Assembly: GCA_030425205.1 (NCBI GenBank)
Contig: JAUIAP010000009.1
Coordinates: 1 to 64,000, forward strand
Direction of reading: 5' to 3'
DNA: 64,000 nt
Source of the DNA: Anaerolineae bacterium
GTDB lineage: Bacteria; Chloroflexota; Anaerolineae; Promineifilales; Promineifilaceae
The position numbers and the translations under genes were made by a program. The notes under the pieces were generated by a model. That model worked only from the letters and a program-made list of their open reading frames with translations. It did not search any database and had not been told where the DNA came from. Every line of letters begins with the position of its first letter. Position 1 is the first letter of the stretch. Positions 1-8,006 of this stretch are shown here, piece by piece.

Positions 1-130
1 CAATTATGGTATCTTTGCTCATCAGCGTATTCTCCTTGGGGCTTCTTGACCCCGTTTTGGTTTGAACACCTGTGAGGATACGCTGCCTTTCTCTTTTTTC
101 CTAATCCACAACTTTTGATAATAACTCCGA
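1..130. other. Unassigned sequence upstream of the amidase remnant
   Basis: No confident gene. The amidase-like reading frame that follows cannot be extended into this stretch: its frame meets a TAA stop at 122-124, and none of the three forward frames here resembles an amidase. On the reverse strand a Lys/Arg-rich frame (about 135 down to 22) contains a GSV-containing stretch vaguely like the helix-turn-helix linker of IS630-type transposases, which would fit an insertion or rearrangement border. That resemblance is weak and is only a suggestion. Confidence 0.3.
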
Positions 131-133
131 AAT

Positions 134-889
134 GTCACTGACCTCGCCATCCTGCTCACCGTTCTTTCTGCACGGGACGACAACGACTTTCTCGCGCCGC
201 TTGCCGATGGCTTGCACGGCAGCGACTTCACGAGGGACCTAGGCAGCGTCTCGCTGGCAGGTTTGCGGGTTGGCTTACCTTCTGTCGCAGGATATTTTGA
301 TCCAGAGACTTCGACACGCGGGTTGGCGCGGGCGATTGACGTATTGGAAAATGCAGGGGCAACGGTTGTTCCAACTGAGATTGAAGAAGCTGCGTTGTTA
401 TCCATCTATCACAATTACAAACCACTATTAGCGGGGAGCATGGCGGCCGACTTAGCAGATTACTTCGCAGCGACGGATGCACCAATTGCCACGCTTGCTG
501 AGGTCGTGACGTTTAACAATCAAGACCTTGCAAAGTATGCCCCCTATGGACAAGATTTGCTGGAGTTAGCAGTGACGGACGTGATGGACCCCGCCGAACA
601 TACCCGACAAAGTGAGCTTCGTCGGGCAACCGCGCAAACTATCATCAGACAAACTGCCCGCGAGCATCAGCTAAATGTGATTCTTTCGTTTGATAACTTG
701 TTTAGCCTGTTTTATGCGGCTGCAGGGACGCCCGCCGTCGTCGTTCCGATTGGCGCAGACGAAAGTGGACAACCACACGGCGCAACGTTTGTCGGTATCG
801 AAACAGGGACGGACGCACATCTGTTGGCGATTGCCTACGCATTTGAACAAGCGATTGGATTGGGGGCTGTGCCAGATCTAGGTGACTAA
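134..889 (+). pseudogene. Amidase-signature family remnant, C-terminal half only
   Basis: The frame reads about 250 residues and matches the C-terminal half of amidase-signature enzymes. It starts with a VTDLAILLTVLSA segment that in intact amidases follows the catalytic core, and ends with AAGTPAVVVPIGADESGQP and HGATFVG, the usual C-terminal signature. The N-terminal part with the glycine/serine-rich loop and the Ser-cisSer-Lys triad is absent, and an in-frame stop lies just upstream (122-124). The first ATG in frame is at 212. A full enzyme is about 450-500 residues, so this is a broken gene and not a short functional one. Its stop codon coincides with the left end of a MITE-like repeat. 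What removed the 5' half is not visible. Confidence 0.7.
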
Positions 890-1008
890 ATACAGCGTAA
901 GGTAAATTGTATGGCACTGTCATTCCCGCGCAGGCGGGAATCCAGTCTCAGAAAAAGAATGGATACCTGCCTTCGCAGGTATGACGGAACTTACTCTACG
1001 TTGGACTA
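887..1008. repeat. MITE-like element, copy 1
   Basis: A roughly 120-bp element whose left end TAAATACAGCGTAAGGTAA is nearly the reverse complement of the right end of copy 2 (4167-4185). Inside are two hairpins: ATTCCCGCGCAGGCGGGAAT at 922-941 (the ATTCCC-N8-GGGAAT layout of neisserial dRS3) and an ACCTGCCTTCGCAGGT hairpin around 964-980. It fills the space between the stop codons of two convergent genes and may act as a bidirectional terminator. No transposase is encoded. Confidence 0.65.
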
Positions 1009-2250
1009 GACGACTGGTTCGGCCGATTCAGCTACAAGCGCCATTTTGCTTTGGCGCAATGGTTTGTTGGTCAAGGCGTACAAGCCTGTCAGGAGGTACA
1101 TGACGCCACCGGCAACGTAGATGTCGCGGATCGGCACGATGTCTGAGAGCCATGCGAAGAAGAGACCTGCGATCATAAAGATAGCACTGCGGAGTGTTTC
1201 GCGGGTTGCATAGACGCGCCCAAGCTGATTTTCAGCCACGGTACTTTGCAGCAGGGCGTCTTGCGCCACGTCGCGCACGGCAAACGGAGGGCCAAAAACA
1301 AATCCAATGGCGACCGCCATCCAGACGGATGTGCTAAAGGCAAACGCCAGCGTCAAGAAGCCAGATAGACACGCGCTCATGACGATAATGCGCCCGGGAA
1401 AGCGCGTCAGCCAATCATCGATCAGTAGTGCGCCGAGTGAGCCAGCGATCATACCGACAAAGTAGCCTGTGACGATGTAGCCCCAATCGGCCGAATCGCC
1501 CCCCAAACCCTGTGTCGCAAACGCCAACAGCAACGCTCCCGTCCAAATGCCATGAGGGATATGTTCCCACATCTCCATGACGGTCAAGGGGCGTGCAATT
1601 GGATGTCGCCGCAGATAGCCCCAACCCGATATAAGTGACTGCCAAAACGATTCACGCTCCTCATCTCCGTCGCGGATCATGCGAATTGGGACCTGAATAA
1701 ATAGTCCTGCCGCAATCGCAATCAGAAACAACACCGCCACACCCAGCGCGATCTGTTGCAACGACAAGACCAACAACAGCCAGCCACCCACGACGTATGA
1801 CAGTGCCAAAATGACCTGTCGCGTCACCATGATAAAGCTGTTGGCGCGCACCAGTTCTGCTTGTTTGACGAGAGAGGGGATGAGGGCAAGACGGGCAGGT
1901 TGGTGGAACACGTCGGCGGCCGATAGTCCGACGAGGATCAGATAGATGGGCGCGATGGGCAATGTGCCGCCCAAGCGCAATAGCCAAACGGAGACACCGA
2001 TCAGTGCAATGCGCAATAGATCCATGCCGACCAGCACGTTCTTGCGGCGAAAGCGGTCAACGAGCACGCCAGCGACTGGCCCAAGCAAGAACGCGGGCAA
2101 CGACCGCGCGACCATCGCACCGGCCGCTTGCAACGTCGATTCTGTCTGTTCAAAAACGGTAACCAAAATCGTGATGGTAAAAAGTTCAATTGCCAGCGTT
2201 GTGACGACGCTGATGAGCCAGAGAAGCAGAAAGTTACGGTTGCGGAGCAT
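1006..2250 (-). CDS. MFS transporter, EntS/MFS_3-like exporter
   Basis: A 414-residue integral membrane protein with about twelve hydrophobic segments. It begins MLRNRNFLLLWLISVVTTLA and carries an early LVDRFRRKNVLVGMD loop, the cytoplasmic signature between helices 2 and 3 of the major facilitator superfamily. The overall pattern is that of the MFS_3/enterobactin-exporter-like group, which expels small molecules by proton antiport. The substrate cannot be read from sequence. It stands alone on the minus strand, convergent with the amidase remnant and followed by the MITE-like element. A GAGGC stretch a few bases upstream is a plausible ribosome site. One TCGGCCGA palindrome lies near its 3' end and another near 1487. 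Confidence 0.8.
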   Translation of the reverse strand: MLRNRNFLLLWLISVVTTLAIELFTITILVTVFEQTESTLQAAGAMVARSLPAFLLGPVAGVLVDRFRRKNVLVGMDLLRIALIGVSVWLLRLGGTLPIAPIYLILVGLSAADVFHQPARLALIPSLVKQAELVRANSFIMVTRQVILALSYVVGGWLLLVLSLQQIALGVAVLFLIAIAAGLFIQVPIRMIRDGDEERESFWQSLISGWGYLRRHPIARPLTVMEMWEHIPHGIWTGALLLAFATQGLGGDSADWGYIVTGYFVGMIAGSLGALLIDDWLTRFPGRIIVMSACLSGFLTLAFAFSTSVWMAVAIGFVFGPPFAVRDVAQDALLQSTVAENQLGRVYATRETLRSAIFMIAGLFFAWLSDIVPIRDIYVAGGVMYLLTGLYALTNKPLRQSKMALVAESAEPVV

Positions 2251-2354
2251 AGTGCCTCAGTCATTGCAGACGATTTAGTGTCCTTCAGTTGCGGACAGAT
2301 TACGACAGATTGTAACCGCTTTATCCGATCAATGCGGAGTGTCAATTAGGGATC

Positions 2355-2383
2355 AAAAAAGCCCCCATTGCTGGGGGCTTTTT
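2355..2383 (-). terminator. Rho-independent terminator of the dockerin gene
   Basis: The stem AGCCCCC/GGGGGCT (2360-2379, loop ATTGCT) is flanked by A6 on the left and T5 on the right. Read on the minus strand it is a GC-rich hairpin followed by a T run, about 45 bases after the stop codon of the 2427-3662 gene. The symmetric A and T tracts would also let it work on the plus strand. Confidence 0.85.
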
Positions 2384-2426
2384 ACCCAACGCTTTCCTAA
2401 TGAAAACGCTGTTGGAAATGTTTCAC

Positions 2427-3662
2427 TTAATCTTGACGACGAGCCGTGCGTGTCATAGTTAACGTCGCAACACCAAGTATAGCAATTATGGCAATAATGG
2501 TTGTAACAGCAGTCTGCTGTGTCCCAAGCTGAGATAAGCCAACTGTGGTTGCATCTTGCAAGTTACCAAAAGTTTGGGGGATGGCATCTGGAGCGTAGTA
2601 CAAAGTGCCAGTTTCTGTTCCTGGGTCGCCAGGATTAAAACCAACATAAGTAGCTCGACTATTATCATCAAAATTAATGTCTTTAAGTGCCGTAAACCGG
2701 AATACAGCAAAGGTAAAGTTGGCAAGTTCGCCAGGACTCTCAGAAGCAAAGTATTCCACTGTTCCAGCGTTTTCGTCGAGAGCTGGTCCTACTTTTATTT
2801 GAGGATTGTTGATCCCACATGTCGTAGCGTTGTTGGCCAATGAACAGTTTGCAGCGGTCAGGAACTTGAAATCTGCACTGTCAATGCCATTAAATGGATC
2901 TAAGGCTAAAGCTGATGTATCCCAATAGATGTCAACTTGAACAGAACGGATCTCAGCATCTAAATCACTAACATTAACGTACACGTCAAATGGATCTCCT
3001 ACCCTAACCATTTGCTGACTAGAGATTAATGAAATGTTAGTTGCTCCCCTAGTACCTGACGGATAGTGAACCGATTGACTAGGCGAATTAATTCTCCAGT
3101 TACCCGTAAGCAAAGTTGCATCAGAACCAACCACTGAACCATCTTCGTTCAAATCACCAGGATCACCACTTCCTTCCCAATTTCCAGTCAACAAGGTAGC
3201 ATCAGAACCAGTCACGTCATCGTCTCCACTGATATCTCCTTCTGGAAGTGTTACTGTAGCAGAATAATCCGCTGTTTCACCCGAAGCTAAGTACACATAG
3301 TCTTCTATTAATACAGAGACTGTATCATCTCCCTTGATATATAGATCATACGTTTCGTTCGGGATTCCAATAACTTCAAAACAAGCGCGACTATTTGCCT
3401 GATCATATACAGCCTGCTTACTACCACCGTTCGAATCATCATAGCGAACATCTGTTGTGTCAATAGTACGAAGTTCCCAATTCACGGGCTCAATATTTGG
3501 ACCTGCCGGATCGGTATTGTCAGGACGACTTCCTTCGACAGCAACACAAATAGAATTCGAAACTGTTGGCACGTTCTCAAAGTCGGCACTGACAACTGCG
3601 GCGAAGATGAGGCCGAAGATCAGCACGAGAGGGACAAAATAACGGAATGTTTTACGGTTCAT
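2427..3662 (-). CDS. Secreted protein with dockerin repeats, cohesin-like domain and C-terminal membrane anchor
   Basis: A 411-residue protein. Residues 1-26 form a signal peptide (MNRKTFRYFVPLVLIFGLIF, cleavage near VSA-D). Residues 143-189 hold two dockerin type I repeats, DISGDDDVTGSDATLL and DLNEDGSVVGSDATLL, with spaced Asp/Asn calcium ligands, each ending in GNW. Residues about 215-350 resemble a cohesin-type beta sandwich (VRVGDPFDVYVNVSDL, then VQVDIYWDTSALALD). The C-terminus has a hydrophobic helix followed by RTARRQD, a sorting-like membrane anchor. Dockerins and cohesins bind each other in cellulosomes, but both in one polypeptide suggests self-assembly or cell-surface attachment here. 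A TAAGGAGC ribosome site precedes the ATG. The gene is clearly more AT-rich than its neighbours and has no TCGGCCGA, which hints at recent acquisition. Confidence 0.75.
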   Translation of the reverse strand: MNRKTFRYFVPLVLIFGLIFAAVVSADFENVPTVSNSICVAVEGSRPDNTDPAGPNIEPVNWELRTIDTTDVRYDDSNGGSKQAVYDQANSRACFEVIGIPNETYDLYIKGDDTVSVLIEDYVYLASGETADYSATVTLPEGDISGDDDVTGSDATLLTGNWEGSGDPGDLNEDGSVVGSDATLLTGNWRINSPSQSVHYPSGTRGATNISLISSQQMVRVGDPFDVYVNVSDLDAEIRSVQVDIYWDTSALALDPFNGIDSADFKFLTAANCSLANNATTCGINNPQIKVGPALDENAGTVEYFASESPGELANFTFAVFRFTALKDINFDDNSRATYVGFNPGDPGTETGTLYYAPDAIPQTFGNLQDATTVGLSQLGTQQTAVTTIIAIIAILGVATLTMTRTARRQD

Positions 3663-4076
3663 TATTGCTCCTTAGAGTTTTAACTTTTTCTTTAGTTACA
3701 AAATTTCAGATCACCGGATTAAGTTCCATGAGATCATATAAGATCAAAATTGCTCTACAAAATTGGATGGCATAAAATGAGGGTGGTTATTCGCATCGAT
3801 AACATTACTTCAATTTAGAGTGCGAAACGTCCACATCAGTATAACATGATGTCAGTGATTGACAAGCATAGAAAAGATACAAAACAGCTTTTTCATCTGC
3901 AAATCGCACAGTACGTCGGTCATGTTTCTAAGCCAATCCAATATAAAGTTTAGTTTAGAAATTATCGTTTGCAAACTGTTTGCAGAAACTCGAACTGGAT
4001 TATAACCAGAGGGAATTTCGGTCAGTGTGGAGATTGCATCCACTTACCTATGAAAACTATTCGCCGCATTTTTGCA

Positions 4077-4185
4077 GAGTAAAGTAAATTGTATGGCATT
4101 ATCGCCTTCGCGGGAATCCCGTCCCAGAGGAAGAATGGATACCTGCCTTCGCAGGTAGGACGGGACTTACTTTACGCTGTATTTA
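4077..4185. repeat. MITE-like element, copy 2
   Basis: It shares with copy 1 the blocks GTAAATTGTATGGCA, AGAATGGATACCTGCCTTCG and the CAGGTA hairpin. The right end TTACTTTACGCTGTATTTA is the inverted counterpart of copy 1's left end. The outermost left bases are degenerate. No coding capacity. Confidence 0.65.
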
Positions 4186-4268
4186 GTGGTCATTATCAGA
4201 AGAAATGGGGGTCGAAAATTGACGTGGACAGTAACGGCTCGCCGCTTACGGCGACTCGCGATTAGTTA

Positions 4269-4310
4269 CAAAGGGGCTGACAGGTGCGCACGCACCTGTC
4301 AGCCCCTTTG
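4269..4310. repeat. Perfect 20-bp inverted repeat
   Basis: The arms 4269-4288 and 4291-4310 are perfectly complementary (CAAAGGGGCTGACAGGTGCG and its complement) with only two bases between them. The stem is much longer than an ordinary terminator and has no T tract. It could be a cruciform-type element or a mobile-element end. Confidence 0.7.
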
Positions 4311-4365
4311 GTAATTTGTCCGCGCCGTTTAGACTTTAAAAAATTAATTCGGTAATCGAACTGTC

Positions 4366-4385
4366 ATTCCCGCGCAGGCGGGAAT
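4366..4385. repeat. dRS3-like hairpin
   Basis: ATTCCCGCGCAGGCGGGAAT, identical to the hairpin inside the MITE-like copy at 922-941, here without the rest of that element. It follows the ATTCCC-N8-GGGAAT layout. Confidence 0.7.
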
Positions 4386-4404
4386 CCACTCTTTTGGTGA
4401 GGAA

Positions 4405-4430
4405 GTTTCGGGAAATCCAATTCCCGAAAC
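4405..4430. repeat. Dispersed covarying hairpin, copy 1
   Basis: GTTTCGGGAA, loop ATCCAA, TTCCCGAAAC: a perfect 10-bp stem. Two further copies at 26049 and 26088 keep the TCGGGAA core and loop but change the outer pairs together (GTTT/AAAC, GGTT/AACC, GTAT/ATAC). Confidence 0.75.
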
Positions 4431-4471
4431 ACGCGCCGATTTGGTTACCTGATCTATTTTTCAAACTGCCA

Positions 4472-4536
4472 TTGGCACGGACAAGGTGATGAGTCCCTTT
4501 GAGGATTTGTTCGCGCCGTTGGCACGGACAAGGTGA
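4472..4536. repeat. Pair of 18-bp direct repeats
   Basis: TTGGCACGGACAAGGTGA occurs at 4472-4489 and again at 4519-4536. The pair is flanked by GATCTATTTTT at 4451-4461 and again just after the second copy, so a longer unit seems to have been duplicated. Confidence 0.7.
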
Positions 4537-4608
4537 GATCTATTTTTGTTGATCTACAAACGGAACAGTGATCAAGCCATTGCGGCTGAAATGCTGAACA
4601 GCTTACTT

Positions 4609-5865
4609 TTAACAAGGCGAGGAGATGACCACGGGGCCTTGTTGAAAGGTTTCGTCGCTGAAGATCAGCATGCGTGCGCCGTTTTGGAGGGCGATCAATT
4701 CGGTATTGAGTGGTGATCCACAGGGCATTCCAGAAATGGTCAACAGGAAGTAGTCGTCGCCATCGAGGTTGCGTTCCCGCAAACGTTGGGTGGTGAGAAA
4801 AGGCATGTTGAAGCTATAGGTGAAGCTGGTAGGGACACGTATGATGAGGTTAGCGCGCCATGTGCCGTTGCCGTTGGATAGAATGGTCGGCCGATCTGGT
4901 CGCCACCATGCGACAGCGTTGGTTGTTGCCCCATTCGCGCTGCCACTCCCCCCACCATTGGGCAGTTGTGTGTTGGTGGGAACGGGCGTCGGGATGACCC
5001 ACGTCGCGGTTGCACGAGGGGCGTTAACTGTGCGCGGCGTACTCGTCGGCCATGGCGTGTTTGTCGCACGGGCCGCAATGCTTGGGCGCGGCGTGTTGGT
5101 CGGCCATGGGGTATTGACAGGACGCGGCGTGGCAAATTGCGGGCGTGGGGTTGGCGTTGCGATCAGTTGAGCCACTTGGGTGGCGCGCACGGTGACATTG
5201 GGATCCCCCTCGCCGACAAAATCAGAGACAGGAAGGGCGACAAGTTGAGATCGCGTGGCTGAGAAGAAGCCAGCGGCAGCCCAGCCTTGATCGCCGAGTA
5301 GATGGGCGACGTGCAGCCAGCGTAAATCTTCCGATCTACCAAGAACCCATGCCGTCTGCCCCGTTGGAACATAATACCCCGTGCGGCCACCTAGCCCACC
5401 CACTTCCGCAAACAGAGCCGCATCGCGCGTCGCGGTAAAAAGTGGTGCGTCAGGAGTGGGAGTTGGACCATCTGGCGTGGCAGTTGGCACAGCAGTGGGC
5501 GGCTCGGTCGGTGGGGGTGGTTCTGTCGGTAGTGCTGTGTTGGTTGGTGATGGCTGGGCGGTTGGCAGGGTTGTTTCAGTTGGTGTGATGGCTTCAGTGG
5601 TCGCGGTCGCGGGTGGTGCTGTTGGCGATGGTGTGGACGTTGCAGTTGGTGGTTGTGGTGTGTTGGTCGGTGGCGTGGTGGGGGAGGTGACTTGGGCGAC
5701 GGTTTCGGCCGATTCACAGGGCATCACCGCACAATCGGACTGCACGGCGAGCGAGGTTGCATCATTGAGCAGACGGGGAACGGCAAATCGGCCGATACCT
5801 ATAAAGACAGCAATGGCTGCCACCAGCAAGACCAAACCGATTACAAAATTAGAACGACTCAACAT
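4609..5865 (-). CDS. Membrane-anchored protein with Thr-Pro linkers and SH3-like domain
   Basis: A 418-residue protein. An N-terminal hydrophobic segment (VIGLVLLVAAIAVFIGIGRF) acts as a signal anchor. Residues about 60-145 are a Thr/Pro-rich linker. Residues about 146-205 resemble a bacterial SH3 domain (TGYYVPTGQTAWVLGRSEDL, RWLHVAHLLGDQGWAAAGFF), a fold often used to bind peptidoglycan or peptides outside the cell. A second Pro/Thr/Trp linker (NTPWPTNTPRP repeats) leads to a C-terminal domain of about 100 residues that I do not recognise, with a Cys pair near its end (GMPCGSP and the terminal SSPC). The long TPTP linkers are typical of Chloroflexota exported proteins. The gene is monocistronic on the minus strand. 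Confidence 0.6.
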   Translation of the reverse strand: MLSRSNFVIGLVLLVAAIAVFIGIGRFAVPRLLNDATSLAVQSDCAVMPCESAETVAQVTSPTTPPTNTPQPPTATSTPSPTAPPATATTEAITPTETTLPTAQPSPTNTALPTEPPPPTEPPTAVPTATPDGPTPTPDAPLFTATRDAALFAEVGGLGGRTGYYVPTGQTAWVLGRSEDLRWLHVAHLLGDQGWAAAGFFSATRSQLVALPVSDFVGEGDPNVTVRATQVAQLIATPTPRPQFATPRPVNTPWPTNTPRPSIAARATNTPWPTSTPRTVNAPRATATWVIPTPVPTNTQLPNGGGSGSANGATTNAVAWWRPDRPTILSNGNGTWRANLIIRVPTSFTYSFNMPFLTTQRLRERNLDGDDYFLLTISGMPCGSPLNTELIALQNGARMLIFSDETFQQGPVVISSPC

Positions 5866-6096
5866 TACAAAATTTATCCTATGCTTCTTACCAGATACGG
5901 CGGTTATAATCGCAAGAATGACGCATTGTAGCCGCTGTTGGCAAACATCGAAAAGAGTAGCGGTAAAAATTAACCACCATGTTAAGCTATGTTAAAAAAT
6001 TAGATCTAAATTTGAAGGGTATTGTTGATTTTGGAATTGGGTCACTACGGTTTGTGTGGTAAAGAAACGTGCGCACCACGCATTGCGTCACTTTCC

Positions 6097-7659
6097 CTAG
6101 CGACGCAAATTGCGCCGGACGCGCTTCCAACGTTGTTTGACGGGGGAAATCGTCTCATCTTGAATTTCCTCATTGCTGTAACGTGCTTGGAGAAACGCAT
6201 CTGTCAACGCTGCGCTGTCTTCTGCGGTGTCGGGGAATTGCTCTTGCAGGGCGGCAAGAAATTCAACGGGGGTTTCGGCCTCTGAACGCTGCACGCCACG
6301 TTCGGATGCGCGTTTGATGACGGCGAGGTAGAAGTAACGTATTTGTTCACGTGGGGTGAGGGCGTTGATGCGGAAGAGTGGGGTATTTTTTTGTGTGTTG
6401 GGAGAGGTTCGGCCGAATTGCTGCTGAACAGCATGACGCATATCAGCCACACGCCCATCAACTTCCTGTCGTATCTGTCGCCACCAATCGCGTAACATCT
6501 GCCAACTCTGCTTGAGAAAGTTACCAATTCGCCCATAATCCTGACCACGTGTTAAAAAGAGCAGCGCGGCGATGATGACAACCGCGATGATCAGCCACGT
6601 GATACCCCCTGTCAGCTCAGCTGGGATGAGTGGCCCACGTTGTCCCATATTTTCAGCGTCCAACGCAATTGGGGGTGGGATTTCGAGATTAGGGACAAAT
6701 GGCTCCGACTGTCCGCTATCGTCGCCAGCGAAGCGTGCAAGCAGGGCGCGGAGCAAGCGCAACAGGGCGGCAGCGACTATATAGAAGGCATAGTAGAGCA
6801 TTCGGCCGATCCAGACCAACGGCAGCGTCGATCCAATTGGCAGCAGCGCGCATAGCAGTGCCACGATGCTTAACAGCAATAAGCCGCCCCGACGCCAGCG
6901 CAGGGCCAACTGTGGCTGCGGCCGCACGCCACGATAGAGCCAGCGCGAAAATAGCACCATATAGCGGACATAGCTTAACAGCCAGAGGCCGACAAATAGG
7001 TAGAGCAGCAGATTGATCAACAGTCGAGGTGGCAATGAGAGGCGCGTCACGGTGCCAAACCAGTTGGCATCTTGAAAATCGCTCAGTTGATAAGTAGCCA
7101 ATGCGGTGACAATGAGGAGCAACACGCCACCACCTGTCCATAAATTGAAATATTCAACGAGCAATTTCGGCCGATTGCGCTGCTGCAATGCGCTCAAACT
7201 CTCCTCGCCCATCTGCAACTTGAGCTCAAATTCCGAAAACTCAAGTTCATTGAAGAGCGCGGTCAGTGCATTGGACCAACCCCAGACAACGACGACGATC
7301 ACAAAATGCACCCACCAGCGATCATCGAGGATCAGGAACGGATCGCGCAGATAGTCACCCCACAAATTTGATTGTGGAAAACCAAACGTGAACCAGAGCA
7401 GCAGACGCAGCAAGACGGCAAGGATAACCAACTCGGCTGCTCGATAGCGCAACGCATTGCGGCGCCAGCTCTCTAAAACGGCGAGATAGCGTGTGCTAAA
7501 GATTCCCCATGCGCTGACCGCCGCAACGATAATAGTCGTGGGTCGCCAAAAATCGGCCGAAGACTGCCGCAATAACAGCACCACACTCGACGTGAGCGCA
7601 AAGATCAGCAGCCAAAGCAATGGCAGTTGCAGTCGGGAGCGTGGGTTATCCAGTGCCAT
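6097..7659 (-). CDS. Multi-spanning membrane protein with C-terminal DUF4129 domain
   Basis: A 520-residue protein. The first 390 residues contain about eight hydrophobic segments (for example LPLLWLLIFALTSSVVLLL near the start and ITWLIIAVVIIAALLFL near 365). Residues about 430-520 match DUF4129 (TPREQIRYFYLAVIKRASER, then ETPVEFLAAL and DAFLQARYS). DUF4129 is the C-terminal part of many transglutaminase-like membrane proteins, but the transglutaminase core is absent here, so the catalytic role is unknown. Four TCGGCCGA palindromes lie within the gene. The next gene downstream (4609-5865) is separated by 230 bases. Confidence 0.6.
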   Translation of the reverse strand: MALDNPRSRLQLPLLWLLIFALTSSVVLLLRQSSADFWRPTTIIVAAVSAWGIFSTRYLAVLESWRRNALRYRAAELVILAVLLRLLLWFTFGFPQSNLWGDYLRDPFLILDDRWWVHFVIVVVVWGWSNALTALFNELEFSEFELKLQMGEESLSALQQRNRPKLLVEYFNLWTGGGVLLLIVTALATYQLSDFQDANWFGTVTRLSLPPRLLINLLLYLFVGLWLLSYVRYMVLFSRWLYRGVRPQPQLALRWRRGGLLLLSIVALLCALLPIGSTLPLVWIGRMLYYAFYIVAAALLRLLRALLARFAGDDSGQSEPFVPNLEIPPPIALDAENMGQRGPLIPAELTGGITWLIIAVVIIAALLFLTRGQDYGRIGNFLKQSWQMLRDWWRQIRQEVDGRVADMRHAVQQQFGRTSPNTQKNTPLFRINALTPREQIRYFYLAVIKRASERGVQRSEAETPVEFLAALQEQFPDTAEDSAALTDAFLQARYSNEEIQDETISPVKQRWKRVRRNLRR

Positions 7660-7712
7660 AGGGGGATTATAGCAGTGTTGGAAGTTGGTTGGTGGGGCGT
7701 CTGAAAAGAGGT

Positions 7713-7733
7713 GGTGCGTGGTGCGTGGTGCGT
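7713..7733. repeat. Heptanucleotide tandem repeat (GGTGCGT)3
   Basis: Three perfect tandem GGTGCGT units in the gap between divergent genes. The same heptamer, or its complement ACGCACC, recurs near 11075, 20231, 21196, 22602 and 41830. No complementary arm is seen in this gap. Confidence 0.75.
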
Positions 7734-7826
7734 AAATTGCTCAGCTATTTCACAGTCAAATATCAGAGCCAAGCTTATGGACACGATCATTCACTGTGAA
7801 TCGCCCCATATTCTCAACAAATTCAT

Positions 7827-7854
7827 TTGCACATCCTTTATCACCTCCTATAAT
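7827..7854 (+). promoter_or_regulatory. Candidate sigma70-type promoter for the FHA/NTPase gene
   Basis: TTGCAC at 7827-7832, a 16-base spacer, and a perfect TATAAT at 7849-7854. Transcription would begin near 7861, leaving a leader of about 145 bases before the GTG start at 8007. The same TTGCAC-N16 layout occurs ahead of dnaN. Confidence 0.45.
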
Positions 7855-8006
7855 GCTTGACAGTAGTATCAGGGTACTACCGTGACGAGCAGTCCTCATC
7901 GTCGCAGACCTAGCAGTAACCATCAAATGTGCGTGTACGTTGTGACCGACGTACAGATATATAGAAGCAAAGTGCGTGGGCTGGTTGTCCCGCGAGGAGT
8001 GATGTA

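Larger units (their letters stand above)
3663..4608. other. Long intergenic region rich in small repeats
   Basis: About 0.95 kb without a convincing gene. The first 400 bases are AT-rich and hold only a short uncharacteristic reverse-strand frame (3852-4043) that I do not accept. The rest is a cluster of repeats listed separately: a MITE-like copy (4077-4185), a perfect 20-bp inverted repeat (4269-4310), a dRS3-like hairpin (4366-4385), a covarying hairpin (4405-4430) and an 18-bp direct repeat (4472-4489 and 4519-4536). Confidence 0.7.

Noticed and set aside
3852..4043. 63-codon reverse frame in the AT-rich gap
   Set aside because: No ribosome site, no signal or motif, and the gap is AT-rich, where such frames arise by chance.
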